Positions 1-8,716 are shown, numbered from the stretch's first letter. The stretch: 41,392 nucleotides of DNA from Acidobacteriota bacterium (GCA_021827245.1 JAKAWN010000007.1:1-41392), one strand, 5' to 3'. Program-made: numbers and translations. The notes: generated by a model not told the origin, from the letters alone.

Positions 1-593
1 GTCAAGAGCTCTTTCAGGCGATTGATCTCGTCCTCGGCGAGCTTTCCGAATTCCTGCTTCGTCTCCTCGGGCAAATTGGATCTGCGCAAGATCTGCACCG
101 ATCCTTCAATTGAGCCAAGCGGATTGCGGATTTCATGAGCCAAACCTGCCGAGAGCTCGCCAAGAGCGGATAACCGGTCCGCTCGCCGCAACTGTTCGAA
201 CGAGGCTTGCAGCTGCGCGCACACCTCGCTCAGCCTTTGGGCCGTTTGCTCGACTGTGGCTCGCTGCTTGCGCTCTTGCTCGAACAGTATGCCCGCCAGC
301 CCGCCGATGACGAAGAACATTCCTACGGCAACGAACTGGCTGGCCTCATAAGCAGGGGAGGACTTCCAAGCGGTAACGATGAAGGGTGCGTAGGCCAAAG
401 TGGAAAGTGCCGCTGCGAAGATCCCGCCCCGCCAGCCAAACCACATGGCGGCCAGCAGCACCGGTACGTAATACGCGCGTTGGAAAAGTGCGTGGAGCCA
501 GTCGTGGCTCATCGGAGTGCCGTAATGCAAAACGGACACAATCAGGATGGCCCCGATGACGATTCCCACCCGCGAAGCCGTTTTGCCGCTCAT
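1..593 (-). CDS. Membrane-bound sensor histidine kinase, N-terminal part (cut by window edge)
   Basis: The minus-strand frame is open from the ATG at 593 to the window edge, giving 197 residues of the N-terminal part. Four hydrophobic segments (about residues 8-22, 41-54, 56-73, 83-100) form a membrane sensor region, followed by a coiled-coil-like linker rich in Glu and Gln. The phosphoacceptor H-box GLAHEIRNPLGSIEG is at about residues 150-164, with His153 as the expected phosphorylation site. The ATPase domain lies outside the window. The start overlaps the stop of the upstream gene as ATGA (590-593), which suggests translational coupling. The stimulus cannot be read from the sequence; its position behind cytochrome genes suggests a redox or metal signal, which is inference. 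Confidence 0.88.
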   Translation of the reverse strand, partial: MSGKTASRVGIVIGAILIVSVLHYGTPMSHDWLHALFQRAYYVPVLLAAMWFGWRGGIFAAALSTLAYAPFIVTAWKSSPAYEASQFVAVGMFFVIGGLAGILFEQERKQRATVEQTAQRLSEVCAQLQASFEQLRRADRLSALGELSAGLAHEIRNPLGSIEGSVQILRRSNLPEETKQEFGKLAEDEINRLKELL

Positions 594-1018
594 GGAATTC
601 CGACGCCGATCATATTAACACCGACTCTTCCTTCACGGCCTCCACCCCCTCCTGCGAGCCGCCGCCATGTTTTGAACCGATGGAGGATGTGGGTCATCGT
701 CGTGCCCCAAATGAGCCAGAATAAATGCACTTCCTTCCTGTTTTCCGCACCGAAAACGACATCGGGCGTTGAAAACAGGGTTGTTATCCCGTCCTCTTGC
801 GCCCGGACCTTGGTCATGGATTTGCCTCCGGAGGGATGGAATAAGAACCAAAGCTGCATCGAGAGAATTCTGATGGAACGCTCGCTGGCCATCTCGACAA
901 CGACGGATTTGCCGTTCGTTAGATGCCTTGCAATGCTTCGGCAATCGCTCTCTCGCTCTGGCTTTCGAATCCTGGCTGAGGTTCCCTTCGACCGCGAATT
1001 CAAAAACCACGTGGGCAT
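590..1018 (-). CDS. Hypothetical protein, possibly the 3' part of a frameshifted gene
   Basis: This 142-residue frame ends in an ATGA overlap with the histidine kinase start, which supports translation here. I do not recognise the family. The middle part (about residues 30-95) has coding-like third-position G/C bias. The C-terminal 20 residues are Gly-rich and look low in information. There is no Shine-Dalgarno sequence before the ATG at 1018. Directly upstream (about 1020-1250) a different minus frame has stronger coding character and continues past 1018. The simplest readings are a single gene broken by a frameshift near 960-1000, or a short gene overlapping the remains of another. The start is therefore uncertain. 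Confidence 0.42.
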   Translation of the reverse strand: MPTWFLNSRSKGTSARIRKPERESDCRSIARHLTNGKSVVVEMASERSIRILSMQLWFLFHPSGGKSMTKVRAQEDGITTLFSTPDVVFGAENRKEVHLFWLIWGTTMTHILHRFKTWRRLAGGGGGREGRVGVNMIGVGIP

Positions 1019-1308
1019 GGGATGGAGCAGATATACAGTTCTGTTCGTTTGGAGTCCGTTCCACGCCTACCAAGCCATCCTCGGCGACCAGGAGGTAGGC
1101 ATTCTCCTGCCATTTCACTTGATCGTGGCGGAGCAGGCCGATGGCACACACGTTGCGGCAACCGACGTCGGTATGCTCGGGCGGCTGGCCGGACAGATCG
1201 GCCTCGAACTCCTTGGCACCGACCTCAATCGCAGGATTCAACATATCTATTCCGAACTTCGCGCCTGCGAGCAGTCCGGAAGCCGGATGGTGGATCTCAC
1301 GCCTTGAT

Positions 1309-2700
1309 TCAAGGCCCGGCAATACGAATCGACGTGATTTGTAGCTCGCCGTTCTTCGGGTTTAGAGCGCCGGTCACCATGACTCTCTGGGCGGCGAAGG
1401 CATCCGCTGACGGCTGATTGCTGATGACAATCAGACGTCCTGCTTCGCTGAGGGCATACTTCGCGCCGCCGGAGCGGACGCAAGACCGCACGCACTCGGC
1501 GCTGGACTGTTGGCCTCTTTGGACCACACCGCAGTTTGTGTCGGTAATTACCCCGGAAAAAGCCTGCGACAGAGCGCGGCTAGACGGCTCGAGCTTCTTT
1601 CTGCTCGATAGCGAGCCATAAATGAGGAGGAACATCAGAACCGCTCCGCCGACGCTCCCCCAAACTGCGGGACGAAGCAGGACCCCGGCTCGCGCCAGCA
1701 GCGGCCGAGGGTGGCGTAGGGGCTCCCCAGGACCCCGGTCGGAGTCGACTGCTGCTTCGCGCGCGGATGCGTCTGTCGGGGAGTGATTCGCTTGAGCCTC
1801 GATACTGCCGGGGGCAGGCTCCGGTGCCGGGTCAGCGCTGACGTCCTCCAAGATTCCTCGCAGCACGATCCTGTCGCCCTGGATTGTCATCTGTGGAAGG
1901 AGTTGCCTGGTTTCGGGGTATTGGGCAAATGCGGTTTGAATGGCAGCCCCGACGCTGGCCGGAAAGCGGGGCGGAAAACTGCCTCCATCGCTCACAGGGG
2001 GAATCGCGTCCAGGACGACGGCATCGCCTTCGACCGTCACACCGGCATTAAGGTGCCTGGTTTGCGGACTCTGCACTATCGCGGCCCGAACCGCGGCACA
2101 AAGAACCCATTTTCGAATTGAGCGGAGGTCTGCATTCACGGGTTGGTGGCGATCCAGGCATTCGATCATATCCCGCACCGTCGCGCAGGCTTCATCCACG
2201 CTTGTTTCATCGAGATTGATCAGCAGTCCAGGCCCGCACGGCTTAGTCCAGAGCAGGTATTTCCGCCATCGGTCGCGACTTTTCTGGCCCTCACGAAGAA
2301 TTCGCTGAGCCTCGCCGGAATCGAGGTTCTTGCGCTGTTGCGCCAGCCGCAGCCTGGAATCATAGGACGCCTTCACGCGGACACGAAGGATGTGTCCCGC
2401 TCGTACGTCGAGAAGGTCCGCAGCGATGCCATAGCAGATCACGTTTCCTTCTTGAACGTTTTTCGCCAAAGCTGCCCGGAGCTGCAGCACGTGGACGTCC
2501 TTGGAAAGTGTGAGCCGATCGGTGAAACGCGGCGCTCGCTCGCAGATGCGTCGCAGTTTTTTCCGGTTGCCGCGCGACGCAACAGCCCTCTCGACCAAAG
2601 CTTCAGCATCCACAAATCGATACCCGAGTCTTGAGGCAAGCCTCTTCGCAAATTCCCGGCCAGTCGTATAGTCATCGTCGAGGACGATAACGATCCACAT
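1309..2700 (-). CDS. Cytidylate-kinase-like membrane protein with C-terminal exported domain
   Basis: This is a 463-residue protein with an excellent Shine-Dalgarno sequence (AGGAGGGAGG) before the ATG. Residues 1 to about 190 resemble the cytidylate kinase-like family (TGREFAKRLASRLGYRFVDAEALVERA). The usual glycine-rich nucleotide loop is degraded to DDDYTTGREF, so kinase activity is doubtful. Residues about 200-300 hold two similar BON-like units (compare VTVEGDAVVLDAI and MTIQGDRIVLRGI). A Pro/Ala linker and one membrane helix (about 345-365) follow. The C-terminal domain (from about 380, GVITDTNCG, then AECVRSCVRSGGAKYAL) resembles small exported Cys-containing domains that I associate with Acidobacteriota. 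The topology implied is cytoplasmic kinase-like part and periplasmic tail. It lies in line with the cytochrome genes upstream. Confidence 0.75.
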   Translation of the reverse strand: MWIVIVLDDDYTTGREFAKRLASRLGYRFVDAEALVERAVASRGNRKKLRRICERAPRFTDRLTLSKDVHVLQLRAALAKNVQEGNVICYGIAADLLDVRAGHILRVRVKASYDSRLRLAQQRKNLDSGEAQRILREGQKSRDRWRKYLLWTKPCGPGLLINLDETSVDEACATVRDMIECLDRHQPVNADLRSIRKWVLCAAVRAAIVQSPQTRHLNAGVTVEGDAVVLDAIPPVSDGGSFPPRFPASVGAAIQTAFAQYPETRQLLPQMTIQGDRIVLRGILEDVSADPAPEPAPGSIEAQANHSPTDASAREAAVDSDRGPGEPLRHPRPLLARAGVLLRPAVWGSVGGAVLMFLLIYGSLSSRKKLEPSSRALSQAFSGVITDTNCGVVQRGQQSSAECVRSCVRSGGAKYALSEAGRLIVISNQPSADAFAAQRVMVTGALNPKNGELQITSIRIAGP

Positions 2701-2760
2701 CGGATCCTCCCTCCTCAGCCGGCTCGTGCCCCAGGCGGGGAGCGCGAAACTGCCGGCTGG

Positions 2761-3402
2761 CTACTTGCTTGATCCCTTCAAGCTCAACAGAAACGCGACC
2801 AGGTCGTTGATCTGCTGGTCGGTGGTTTTGGGCGGCAGGGGCGGCATGACGGCAGATTTGCCTGCTCTCAACGTGAGAAGTATTTGCCTGATTTCCCCAC
2901 TCGTCAGCCTCTTACCCACATCGCTGAGCGCTGGTCCGACGGTGCCGCCCTTTCCGCCAATAGCGTGACACGCATCGCAGCCGTGTGATTCGTAGAACCG
3001 CTCGCCAGCAGCGACCGCTTTCGACGGTGACGCCGGACCGGCCGCCTGCTTCAGCGCCATTTGGTGCCCGGCGTAATAGCTTAGAAAATCGATGATTGCC
3101 TTGCCCTGAGGGTCGCTGAATTTCGAACTGGGCATCGCCTGCATCTGTTTCACGATTGCAGTCCACTGACCCGCGGACATTCTTAGCTTCAGGCTGCGGT
3201 CAAGACCATGGCATTCGTTGCACTTCACGTAGAACAACCGGTAGCCCTTGCGGATTCCAGAAGGGAAAGTGGCGATGTTCACCCGGATCGCATTTCTCCG
3301 GTCCTGAGTGTATTGACCCTGGGCAGACGCGGCCACCGCGACTAGCAGCAAGCCGAACAGACCCAAAGTTCGAAGAAGGCGCGTTCGATGGGGTTCTCTC
3401 AT
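2761..3402 (-). CDS. Periplasmic diheme c-type cytochrome
   Basis: The protein has 213 residues with a signal peptide at the N-terminus (hydrophobic core LGLFGLLLVAVAASA, cleavage near residue 28). Two heme attachment motifs are present: CNECH (61-65) and CDACH (142-146). The second half has the normal class I fold signals, with a candidate distal Met in KSAVMPPLPP and the terminal helix DLVAFLLSLKG. The start is supported by GGAG 5-6 nt upstream. It lies 22 bp after the cytochrome-porin gene and 60 bp before the kinase-like gene, so all three are probably cotranscribed. Its likely role is to carry electrons in the periplasm between the outer membrane porin and inner membrane partners. Confidence 0.9.
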   Translation of the reverse strand: MREPHRTRLLRTLGLFGLLLVAVAASAQGQYTQDRRNAIRVNIATFPSGIRKGYRLFYVKCNECHGLDRSLKLRMSAGQWTAIVKQMQAMPSSKFSDPQGKAIIDFLSYYAGHQMALKQAAGPASPSKAVAAGERFYESHGCDACHAIGGKGGTVGPALSDVGKRLTSGEIRQILLTLRAGKSAVMPPLPPKTTDQQINDLVAFLLSLKGSSK

Positions 3403-3424
3403 GTTTTCTCCATGCTTGCCGGTC

Positions 3425-4726
3425 CTAGAAGTAAAACGCGAGGTCGGCCTCGACGAGTTTGTCCGTGCTCTTCACCGCCGCGACAGGCTCGCGGCCGGTC
3501 GTGTAGCTATAGGCGATCCGGCCAATGACGTTTCCGGCGGGCGTAAACGTCTTGTTGAGCCCGACGGTCCAATCGTGAGTCGACTGGACCCCCACCCCGC
3601 TTGGACCGGTGATTTGTTGGTGCAGGAGATCGTAGCGGCCGGCGAGTGCGAAGCCCTGACTGATGTAGTAATCGGCTTCGCCGTAGGAATCATCGGCAAC
3701 GAATCGAGCAAGGGGCTCGTCCTCGATCGCCTGCCAATCATCGTCGCTGTGCATATATCCGGCCAAAAGGTTGATCCGGTAATCGAGCATCATGTAGTTG
3801 GCAAACACTCCCTGACGCCTGATGTGCGGACTGAAGGTGAACTGGGTTGGCAGGCCGGAACCCTGGATCTGGTCCTTGCGACCGTAATAATCGACGAAGG
3901 TGACCCCGCTCTCCGGTGCGTACCAGAAATCCACATCCGTCCAGACATCTTTGGAGTTCCTGGTTGAGGGTCCGAGAATCTCACTGCCATCGGCATTGTC
4001 ACCATTGGTGACCTTGACCGAGGCGGCAAAGACATGCCGGTAGGCGCTCGAGGCCCAGGTGTAGCCGAGCGAGACGCACACGGGCGACTGATCGAAAATG
4101 AAAGTGGTAGGACTGGTCGTTTCGAAGAGCAAGGGCGACGCGGGAAGCAGGCTGTAGACTTCGGCGGCTGGTGTGCCCTCGCTCACTTGCAAATGATCGC
4201 GGCCCCCGGCGATGAACCAACTGCTCCTCGCGTTGCCTCCGGCGTATCCGAGATGGGCGTTCATGAGGTCGGGACTCGTAACGCCGTTCGTCGTGATATC
4301 GAGTTCCGAATAATAGAAGAAGTTGGTATTCGGCATCCAACCTGCAAAGTACTCATTCCAGGAATTGACTTGGAAGGCCGAGGTCGAAGTCGGGCTTGCA
4401 CCCTCTTGCGTCGTTCGCTCGGCTGAGTACCCGAAATCGGCCACAGCCGCCGAGACGTTGTTCCAAAAGGTCCAATTGGGCTCCTTTTCAACCAAGTCGG
4501 AAATCTTTGGCGCGGGCTGGCCTCTCTGGAGGGCGGGCGGAAGATGGTAGCCGAGCCTTTTGAAAAGATAGCCCTGTTCGTTAAGAACGGGAGGGATGGT
4601 GTGGCACGCGGTACATTTGAGATTATAGCGGCGAGCGAATTGGGGAATCGCCTCCGCCTGGTGCGGCGTCAAAAACGATAGCAAGACCAGTGCAAACCCT
4701 CGCGGAACAATCCACCGAACCCACAT
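3425..4726 (-). CDS. Outer membrane cytochrome-porin with one N-terminal heme motif
   Basis: I place the start at the ATG at 4726, giving 433 residues. The frame stays open to 5182, but that upstream part has no protein character and spans a perfect inverted repeat. A signal peptide (RGFALVLLSFLTPHQAEA) is followed by FARRYNLKCTACHTIPPVLNEQG, with one heme motif CTACH at 38-42. The remainder alternates polar and hydrophobic residues with many aromatic and Tyr/Trp residues and ends in AFYF, the C-terminal aromatic typical of an outer membrane beta-barrel. One heme at the mouth of a barrel suggests an electron-transfer porin or a heme-plugged channel. The exact substrate is unknown. No strong ribosome site is visible before 4726. 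Confidence 0.75.
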   Translation of the reverse strand: MWVRWIVPRGFALVLLSFLTPHQAEAIPQFARRYNLKCTACHTIPPVLNEQGYLFKRLGYHLPPALQRGQPAPKISDLVEKEPNWTFWNNVSAAVADFGYSAERTTQEGASPTSTSAFQVNSWNEYFAGWMPNTNFFYYSELDITTNGVTSPDLMNAHLGYAGGNARSSWFIAGGRDHLQVSEGTPAAEVYSLLPASPLLFETTSPTTFIFDQSPVCVSLGYTWASSAYRHVFAASVKVTNGDNADGSEILGPSTRNSKDVWTDVDFWYAPESGVTFVDYYGRKDQIQGSGLPTQFTFSPHIRRQGVFANYMMLDYRINLLAGYMHSDDDWQAIEDEPLARFVADDSYGEADYYISQGFALAGRYDLLHQQITGPSGVGVQSTHDWTVGLNKTFTPAGNVIGRIAYSYTTGREPVAAVKSTDKLVEADLAFYF

Positions 4727-5293
4727 TTGGAGTTTAGGTAACACAGGCGCCTCCGTCGCTGACTCCACCCGGTCGCACGCGGCTCTGCTCCGAGCCTCAA
4801 TGCCGCAGGCCCGGAGAATCGCAGGCCACATGCGCCGGCTCGGGTGGTGCAAGCTAAATTCCGAAGGCCTCGGAGTCGTCGAACGCCTCCCTGCCAGAAA
4901 TCCACCAGGTGCTAAGCGGGTTAGCAAGTAGCCACATTTGCATGCAGCACCGAGATTTAATGCGAGAGTCCAACTCGCTTTGCCCTGTCGCGAACAAGTT
5001 CCGGGCATCTTGCCGGCAGCTGCCCACCCGACATTGACCTGCCCCATTTGGGGCAGGTCATGCCTCAATGCGGCCAATGATTGAGTGAGCGGGACCACAT
5101 GGGCGATGGATTCGGGGACAGGAAAAGGACCACGGCTTCTTGGCCCCAGGGAAATTTGCCGCTCGAAAGAAGGGTTGAACATGCGAGAAATGCTATTTAA
5201 GTGAGATCAGCCGCGTGGCGATCTGCCTCTCTTAATCCTCATCACAGGCAGAACGGTGTGCGTAGGAACCAAACTTGCAAGGCAAATGCAGGT
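4727..5293. other. Divergent intergenic region between the cytochrome-porin and copper operons
   Basis: This 567-bp stretch separates the minus-strand cytochrome operon from the plus-strand copper operon and should contain promoters for both. A long minus-strand reading frame crosses part of it, but its predicted residues (many Arg, Pro, Cys) look like chance. The one clear element is the perfect inverted repeat at 5035-5060. I could not pick reliable -35/-10 boxes by eye. Confidence 0.6.
5035..5060. promoter_or_regulatory. Perfect 11-bp inverted repeat, candidate operator
   Basis: The arms are TGACCTGCCCC (5035-5045) and GGGGCAGGTCA (5050-5060), separated by ATTT. The symmetry is exact over 22 bases. 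There is no T-tract on either strand, so it is not a typical intrinsic terminator. It sits in the divergent region between two envelope redox/metal operons, about 310 bp from one start codon and 235 bp from the other, which suits a dimeric regulator site or an mRNA leader hairpin. Confidence 0.6.
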
Positions 5294-5671
5294 ATGGTTC
5301 GTCGCGGCTTCGCCTCCGCCTTGATTCTGAGCCTGGTTGGGCTGACGCCCACGCCGGCCGCCACTTGCTGCCTCGCCTCCGGTCTGGAGGGTCACAGCCA
5401 GTGCCCGATGACGCAGTGTGCGGGCATGGCGAATGCAGCTTCGTCAACGACTGGGACGCAGATCTCCTGCCAGTGCACCAAAGCGAGCGCGCCGCTCCCG
5501 GAAGCCGTCGAAACCGCGGCGTGCCCGGCGCGGCCCGTTTTAGCGGCGAAACTCACGTTGCCTGAATTACCGCTGGCTTTAACTTCCCTTTCCAACCTTC
5601 AGCGAATCCCTCCAAGCCCCAGCCCTGGCCCTCCCGGCGGCCAAGCGCGGCTCTGCGTTTACCTGATCTAG
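5294..5671 (+). CDS. Small secreted Cys-rich protein heading the copper efflux operon
   Basis: The frame is open from 5201, but the ATG at 5294 (125 residues) places a signal peptide right at the N-terminus (MVRRGFASALILSLVGLTP, then TPAAT). The mature part has clustered Cys and Met residues (TCCLASGLE, QCPMTQCAGM, ISCQCTK), which could bind soft metals. It ends with a Pro/Gly segment (SPSPGPPGGQARLCVYLI). I do not recognise a named family. Its place just before tolC-cusB-cusA-like genes on the same strand suggests a periplasmic copper-binding accessory. A second secreted Cys-bearing protein heads the facing operon (16972-17382), which may be a functional analogue. Confidence 0.6.
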   Translation: MVRRGFASALILSLVGLTPTPAATCCLASGLEGHSQCPMTQCAGMANAASSTTGTQISCQCTKASAPLPEAVETAACPARPVLAAKLTLPELPLALTSLSNLQRIPPSPSPGPPGGQARLCVYLI

Positions 5672-5760
5672 CCGAGTCCTCAGGGAAGAGGCGTGCCTGC
5701 ACGCCACGAAGTTATCCCTTAACGACGCGTTCGTTTTCAAAGTCCGTGGGAGAGGTCGAG

Positions 5761-7059
5761 ATGAGTTTTTCCAAAGGAGCATTTTGTTTTGCTTTGCTCC
5801 TGGCTTTCGGAGCGCTGCCGGCCGCAAGCCAGGAGAAACCGAAGCAGGCGCAGCCTGAGACAAAGTCGATCCCGGCCAGGAGGCTGAATCTTCAGGCACT
5901 GGTGGCGCAGGCACTGCGCGTGAATCCAGAGATCCGTGCTGCTGAGTTGCGCGTCGAGGCACTCGAAGCGCGCGTGCCACAAGCGAAGGCACTGCCCGAT
6001 CCCACAGTCAACGTCGGCTGGATGGGCAAGCCCGTTCCCTTCGTCGTGAACAGTGCGGCGATGACCAGCTATCGCGGGGTTTCGGCGATGGAAACATTCC
6101 CATTTCCGGGCAAGCTGAAATTGCGCGGCAAGATTGCCGATCGCGAGAGTCGGGCGGCATGGTGGGACTATGAAGCAGTGCGGCGAGAAGTGATTTCTCA
6201 GGTCAAAGTCGCCTACTACCAATACGCCTATTTCCATCAGGCCCTCGCCATCATCGAGAACAATCGTATTCTGCTAGAAAAATTGACGAAGATCGCCGAG
6301 GCCCGCTATGAGGCCGGCAAAGGCCTGCAGCAGGACGTGCTGAAAGGACAAGTCGAGTTATCCCAGCTGCTCGAGCAGATCACCATCCTCAAGGAAGAAC
6401 GCCGCACCGCCGCGGCGCGAATCAACACGCTCCTCGACCGCTCGCCGCAGACGCCTCTCGCCCCGCCCGCCCCCTTGGCGCAAAGCAAACTCGTCTACAC
6501 GCTCGCCGCTCTCTACCGCCTGGCTCAGGTCAACGATACCGGCATTCAGCGGGACGAGCGCCTCGTCGAGCGTGACCAGGACGCCCTGGCACTTGCTCAC
6601 AAATCTTACGATCCCGATTTCAGCGTCAGCTATGAGTTCCAGAGGATGCCGGGCGGGCCAAACATGTACGGCGCGTTCGTCGGCGTGAACATCCCGATTT
6701 TCTACAAATCGAGACAGCGCCAGGAGGTCTACGAAGCGACCCGGAACCTCGACAGCATGCGCAGCGATCAGGCAAATCGAAAAACCACGGTCAATTATCT
6801 GGTGAAGGAACAATTCCTGGCCGCCGAGCAGGCATCGAAGCTGGCCGTGCTCTATTCCCAAGCCATCGTCCCGCAGTCCTCGCAAACGCTCGAGTCGTCC
6901 GAGATGGCCTACCAGACGGGGAAAGTCGATTTCCTGACCATGCTCGACAATTTCATCAATCTGCTCGGCTACCAGGTGAATTACTACCGCCAGATTTCCG
7001 ATTACCAGATTGCGCTGTCCCGGCTCGAGCCGCTGATCGGTGTGGAACTCGCGAATTGA
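5761..7059 (+). CDS. TolC-family outer membrane factor of the Cu/Ag efflux system (CusC-like)
   Basis: I chose the ATG at 5761 because GGGAGAGG lies 5 nt upstream and a signal peptide follows at once (FCFALLLAFGALPAASQ). The product has 432 residues. It has the duplicated outer membrane efflux protein pattern: long helical stretches (QALRVNPEIRAAELRVEALEARV near the N-terminus, RRTAAARINTLLDRSP in the middle), a second repeat with DFSVSYEFQ, and a C-terminal helical part ending SRLEPLIGVELAN. It forms the outer membrane exit duct for the RND pump encoded by the next two genes. Its stop is 9 bp from the adaptor start, so translation is probably coupled. Confidence 0.9.
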   Translation: MSFSKGAFCFALLLAFGALPAASQEKPKQAQPETKSIPARRLNLQALVAQALRVNPEIRAAELRVEALEARVPQAKALPDPTVNVGWMGKPVPFVVNSAAMTSYRGVSAMETFPFPGKLKLRGKIADRESRAAWWDYEAVRREVISQVKVAYYQYAYFHQALAIIENNRILLEKLTKIAEARYEAGKGLQQDVLKGQVELSQLLEQITILKEERRTAAARINTLLDRSPQTPLAPPAPLAQSKLVYTLAALYRLAQVNDTGIQRDERLVERDQDALALAHKSYDPDFSVSYEFQRMPGGPNMYGAFVGVNIPIFYKSRQRQEVYEATRNLDSMRSDQANRKTTVNYLVKEQFLAAEQASKLAVLYSQAIVPQSSQTLESSEMAYQTGKVDFLTMLDNFINLLGYQVNYYRQISDYQIALSRLEPLIGVELAN

Positions 7060-7068
7060 GGGAGCGCC

Positions 7069-8715
7069 ATGAAGCCGCCAAAGAATCCAATCATTTCCCA
7101 ACCCGCCCAAGGAGCGGATAGGAGTCCTCGCATGAAAAACTATCGCATCGCCTTTTTGGCGCTGCTGGGGGTTAACTTCGCGTTGTTCGCTGGCCTGGGC
7201 GCGTGGTGGTGGCAACGGCGCGCCGTGCGTGCCCAGGCTTCGACGCCGACCGCAACGGCCGTTGCATCCCGAGTTTCAGTCCAACCTACGGGCTCGGCTG
7301 GCGGGCAAGCCGCTTCGGCCGCGTTCGTGAGCCCGGCAGCGGCGCTGGCGCCTCTCCAGATCTCTCCACAGCGGCTTCAGAGCATCGGCGTCACAACCGG
7401 CACGGTCGAACGCAAGGTTATCCATGACGACATTCGCTTCGTCGGCAACGTAGCTGTAGACGAGCAAGAGCAGGCCTACGTCCAGACGCGGTTTTCCGGC
7501 TGGATTCAGCAGGTGTTCGCCAACGCCAAATATCAGTACGTAAAGAAGGGCCAGCCGCTCTTCACTGTTTATAGCCAGGACTTGGTGACCACGGAGCGCG
7601 AATACCTGCTGGCGAAACAGAACGAGCAGCTCTTGGCATCGAGCACGGTGCCCGACGTCGCTTCCGGCGCGAAATCGCTGGTCAGCGCAGCGCTCGAGCG
7701 GCTGCGGCAATGGAACCTCCCTGAGCACGAAATCGCCCGGCTGGAACGCACCGGCAAGGTCGAACAGTACCTCACCATCGATTCCCCCGCCTCCGGCTTC
7801 ATCACCGAGCGAAACGCCCTGCCGAACATGTATGTCGAGCCTGCGACGCGGCTCTATACCGTGGCTGGTTTCTCCCCCATTTGGGTGTATGCCGAAGTCT
7901 TCCAGAACGATCTGGGGCGCATTCGAGTTGGCGACCCGGCCACGCTCACTGTCGATTCCTATCCCGGCCGCACTTTTTACGGCCGCGTGGATTTCATCTA
8001 TCCCACCGTCGACGTTACCACGCGCACCGCCCGCGTTCGTCTCGTGTTTTCCAATCCCGGTTTGCTTTTGAGACCCGGCATGTTTGTGAACGTCGATTTG
8101 GAGATCCCCATGGGATGGCAATTGGTCGTGCCCGCCACAGCGGTCTTCCAGGCCGGAACCCAGCAGATCGCTTTCATCGATCGCGGCGACGGCTACCTGG
8201 AGCCACGCACGATCGTCGCTGGGCCGCAGGTCGGCAACAACTACATCGTGCTCAAAGGACTCAAGCCCGGTGAGCGTATCGTGACTTCGGCGAATTTCCT
8301 GATTGACTCCGAGAGCCAGTTGCAAGCCGCTATCGGATCCTTCCTCCCACCGCCAGCGCCCGTAACAAGCGGAGGCGCCGCGGTGCCTGCGGCGCAAAAC
8401 AACATCGAATTCAGCAGCATCCCCACGCCGCCACGCAAGGGCCCCAACTCCTTCCAAGTGAAACTCACCGATGCCAAAGCCCAGTCGGTTGCTGGCGCCC
8501 TGGTTCAGGTGACCTTCTTCACGCCTGGCATGCCCGATATGGGCATGCCGGGGCAGACCGTCCAATTCAACCTTACCGACAAAGGCAACGGCGTCTATGA
8601 AGGTTCCGGCAACCTGCCCTCAGGTGGGGACTGGCAAGTGACGATCGTGGCGCGCCAAGGCGGCCAAGTGATTGCGAACAAACAACTGAGCGTCAGCGCC
8701 GAAGGAGGGATGTGA
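7069..8715 (+). CDS. RND periplasmic adaptor (CusB-like) with C-terminal FixH/YtkA-like domain
   Basis: The 548-residue membrane fusion protein has an N-terminal anchor helix (IAFLALLGVNFALFAGLGAWWW). The ATG at 7132, which has AGGAG upstream, is an alternative start just before this helix. The core is a standard HlyD-type adaptor: FVGNVAVDEQEQAYV, then FSGWIQQVFANAKYQYVKKGQPLFTVYSQDLV (biotinyl-lipoyl half-motif and start of the hairpin), and the beta-barrel region RPGMFVNVDLEIPMG. The last ~95 residues form an extra domain like FixH/YtkA, containing FTPGMPDMGMPGQ, a Met-rich stretch that may bind Cu(I). It links the pump at 8717 to the outer membrane factor and probably passes copper to the pump. 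Confidence 0.9.
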   Translation: MKPPKNPIISQPAQGADRSPRMKNYRIAFLALLGVNFALFAGLGAWWWQRRAVRAQASTPTATAVASRVSVQPTGSAGGQAASAAFVSPAAALAPLQISPQRLQSIGVTTGTVERKVIHDDIRFVGNVAVDEQEQAYVQTRFSGWIQQVFANAKYQYVKKGQPLFTVYSQDLVTTEREYLLAKQNEQLLASSTVPDVASGAKSLVSAALERLRQWNLPEHEIARLERTGKVEQYLTIDSPASGFITERNALPNMYVEPATRLYTVAGFSPIWVYAEVFQNDLGRIRVGDPATLTVDSYPGRTFYGRVDFIYPTVDVTTRTARVRLVFSNPGLLLRPGMFVNVDLEIPMGWQLVVPATAVFQAGTQQIAFIDRGDGYLEPRTIVAGPQVGNNYIVLKGLKPGERIVTSANFLIDSESQLQAAIGSFLPPPAPVTSGGAAVPAAQNNIEFSSIPTPPRKGPNSFQVKLTDAKAQSVAGALVQVTFFTPGMPDMGMPGQTVQFNLTDKGNGVYEGSGNLPSGGDWQVTIVARQGGQVIANKQLSVSAEGGM

Positions 8716-8716
8716 C

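Noticed and set aside
207..1307. Plus-strand frame of 366 residues
   Set aside because: It runs antisense through the histidine kinase and its neighbour; the minus-strand translation has a clear H-box and membrane helices.
4727..5182. Extended N-terminus of the cytochrome-porin gene
   Set aside because: The extra 152 residues have no recognisable character, bury the signal peptide inside the protein and cross the perfect palindrome at 5035-5060.
7276..8565. Long minus-strand frame of 429 residues
   Set aside because: Antisense to the CusB-like adaptor, whose motifs and operon position are clear.
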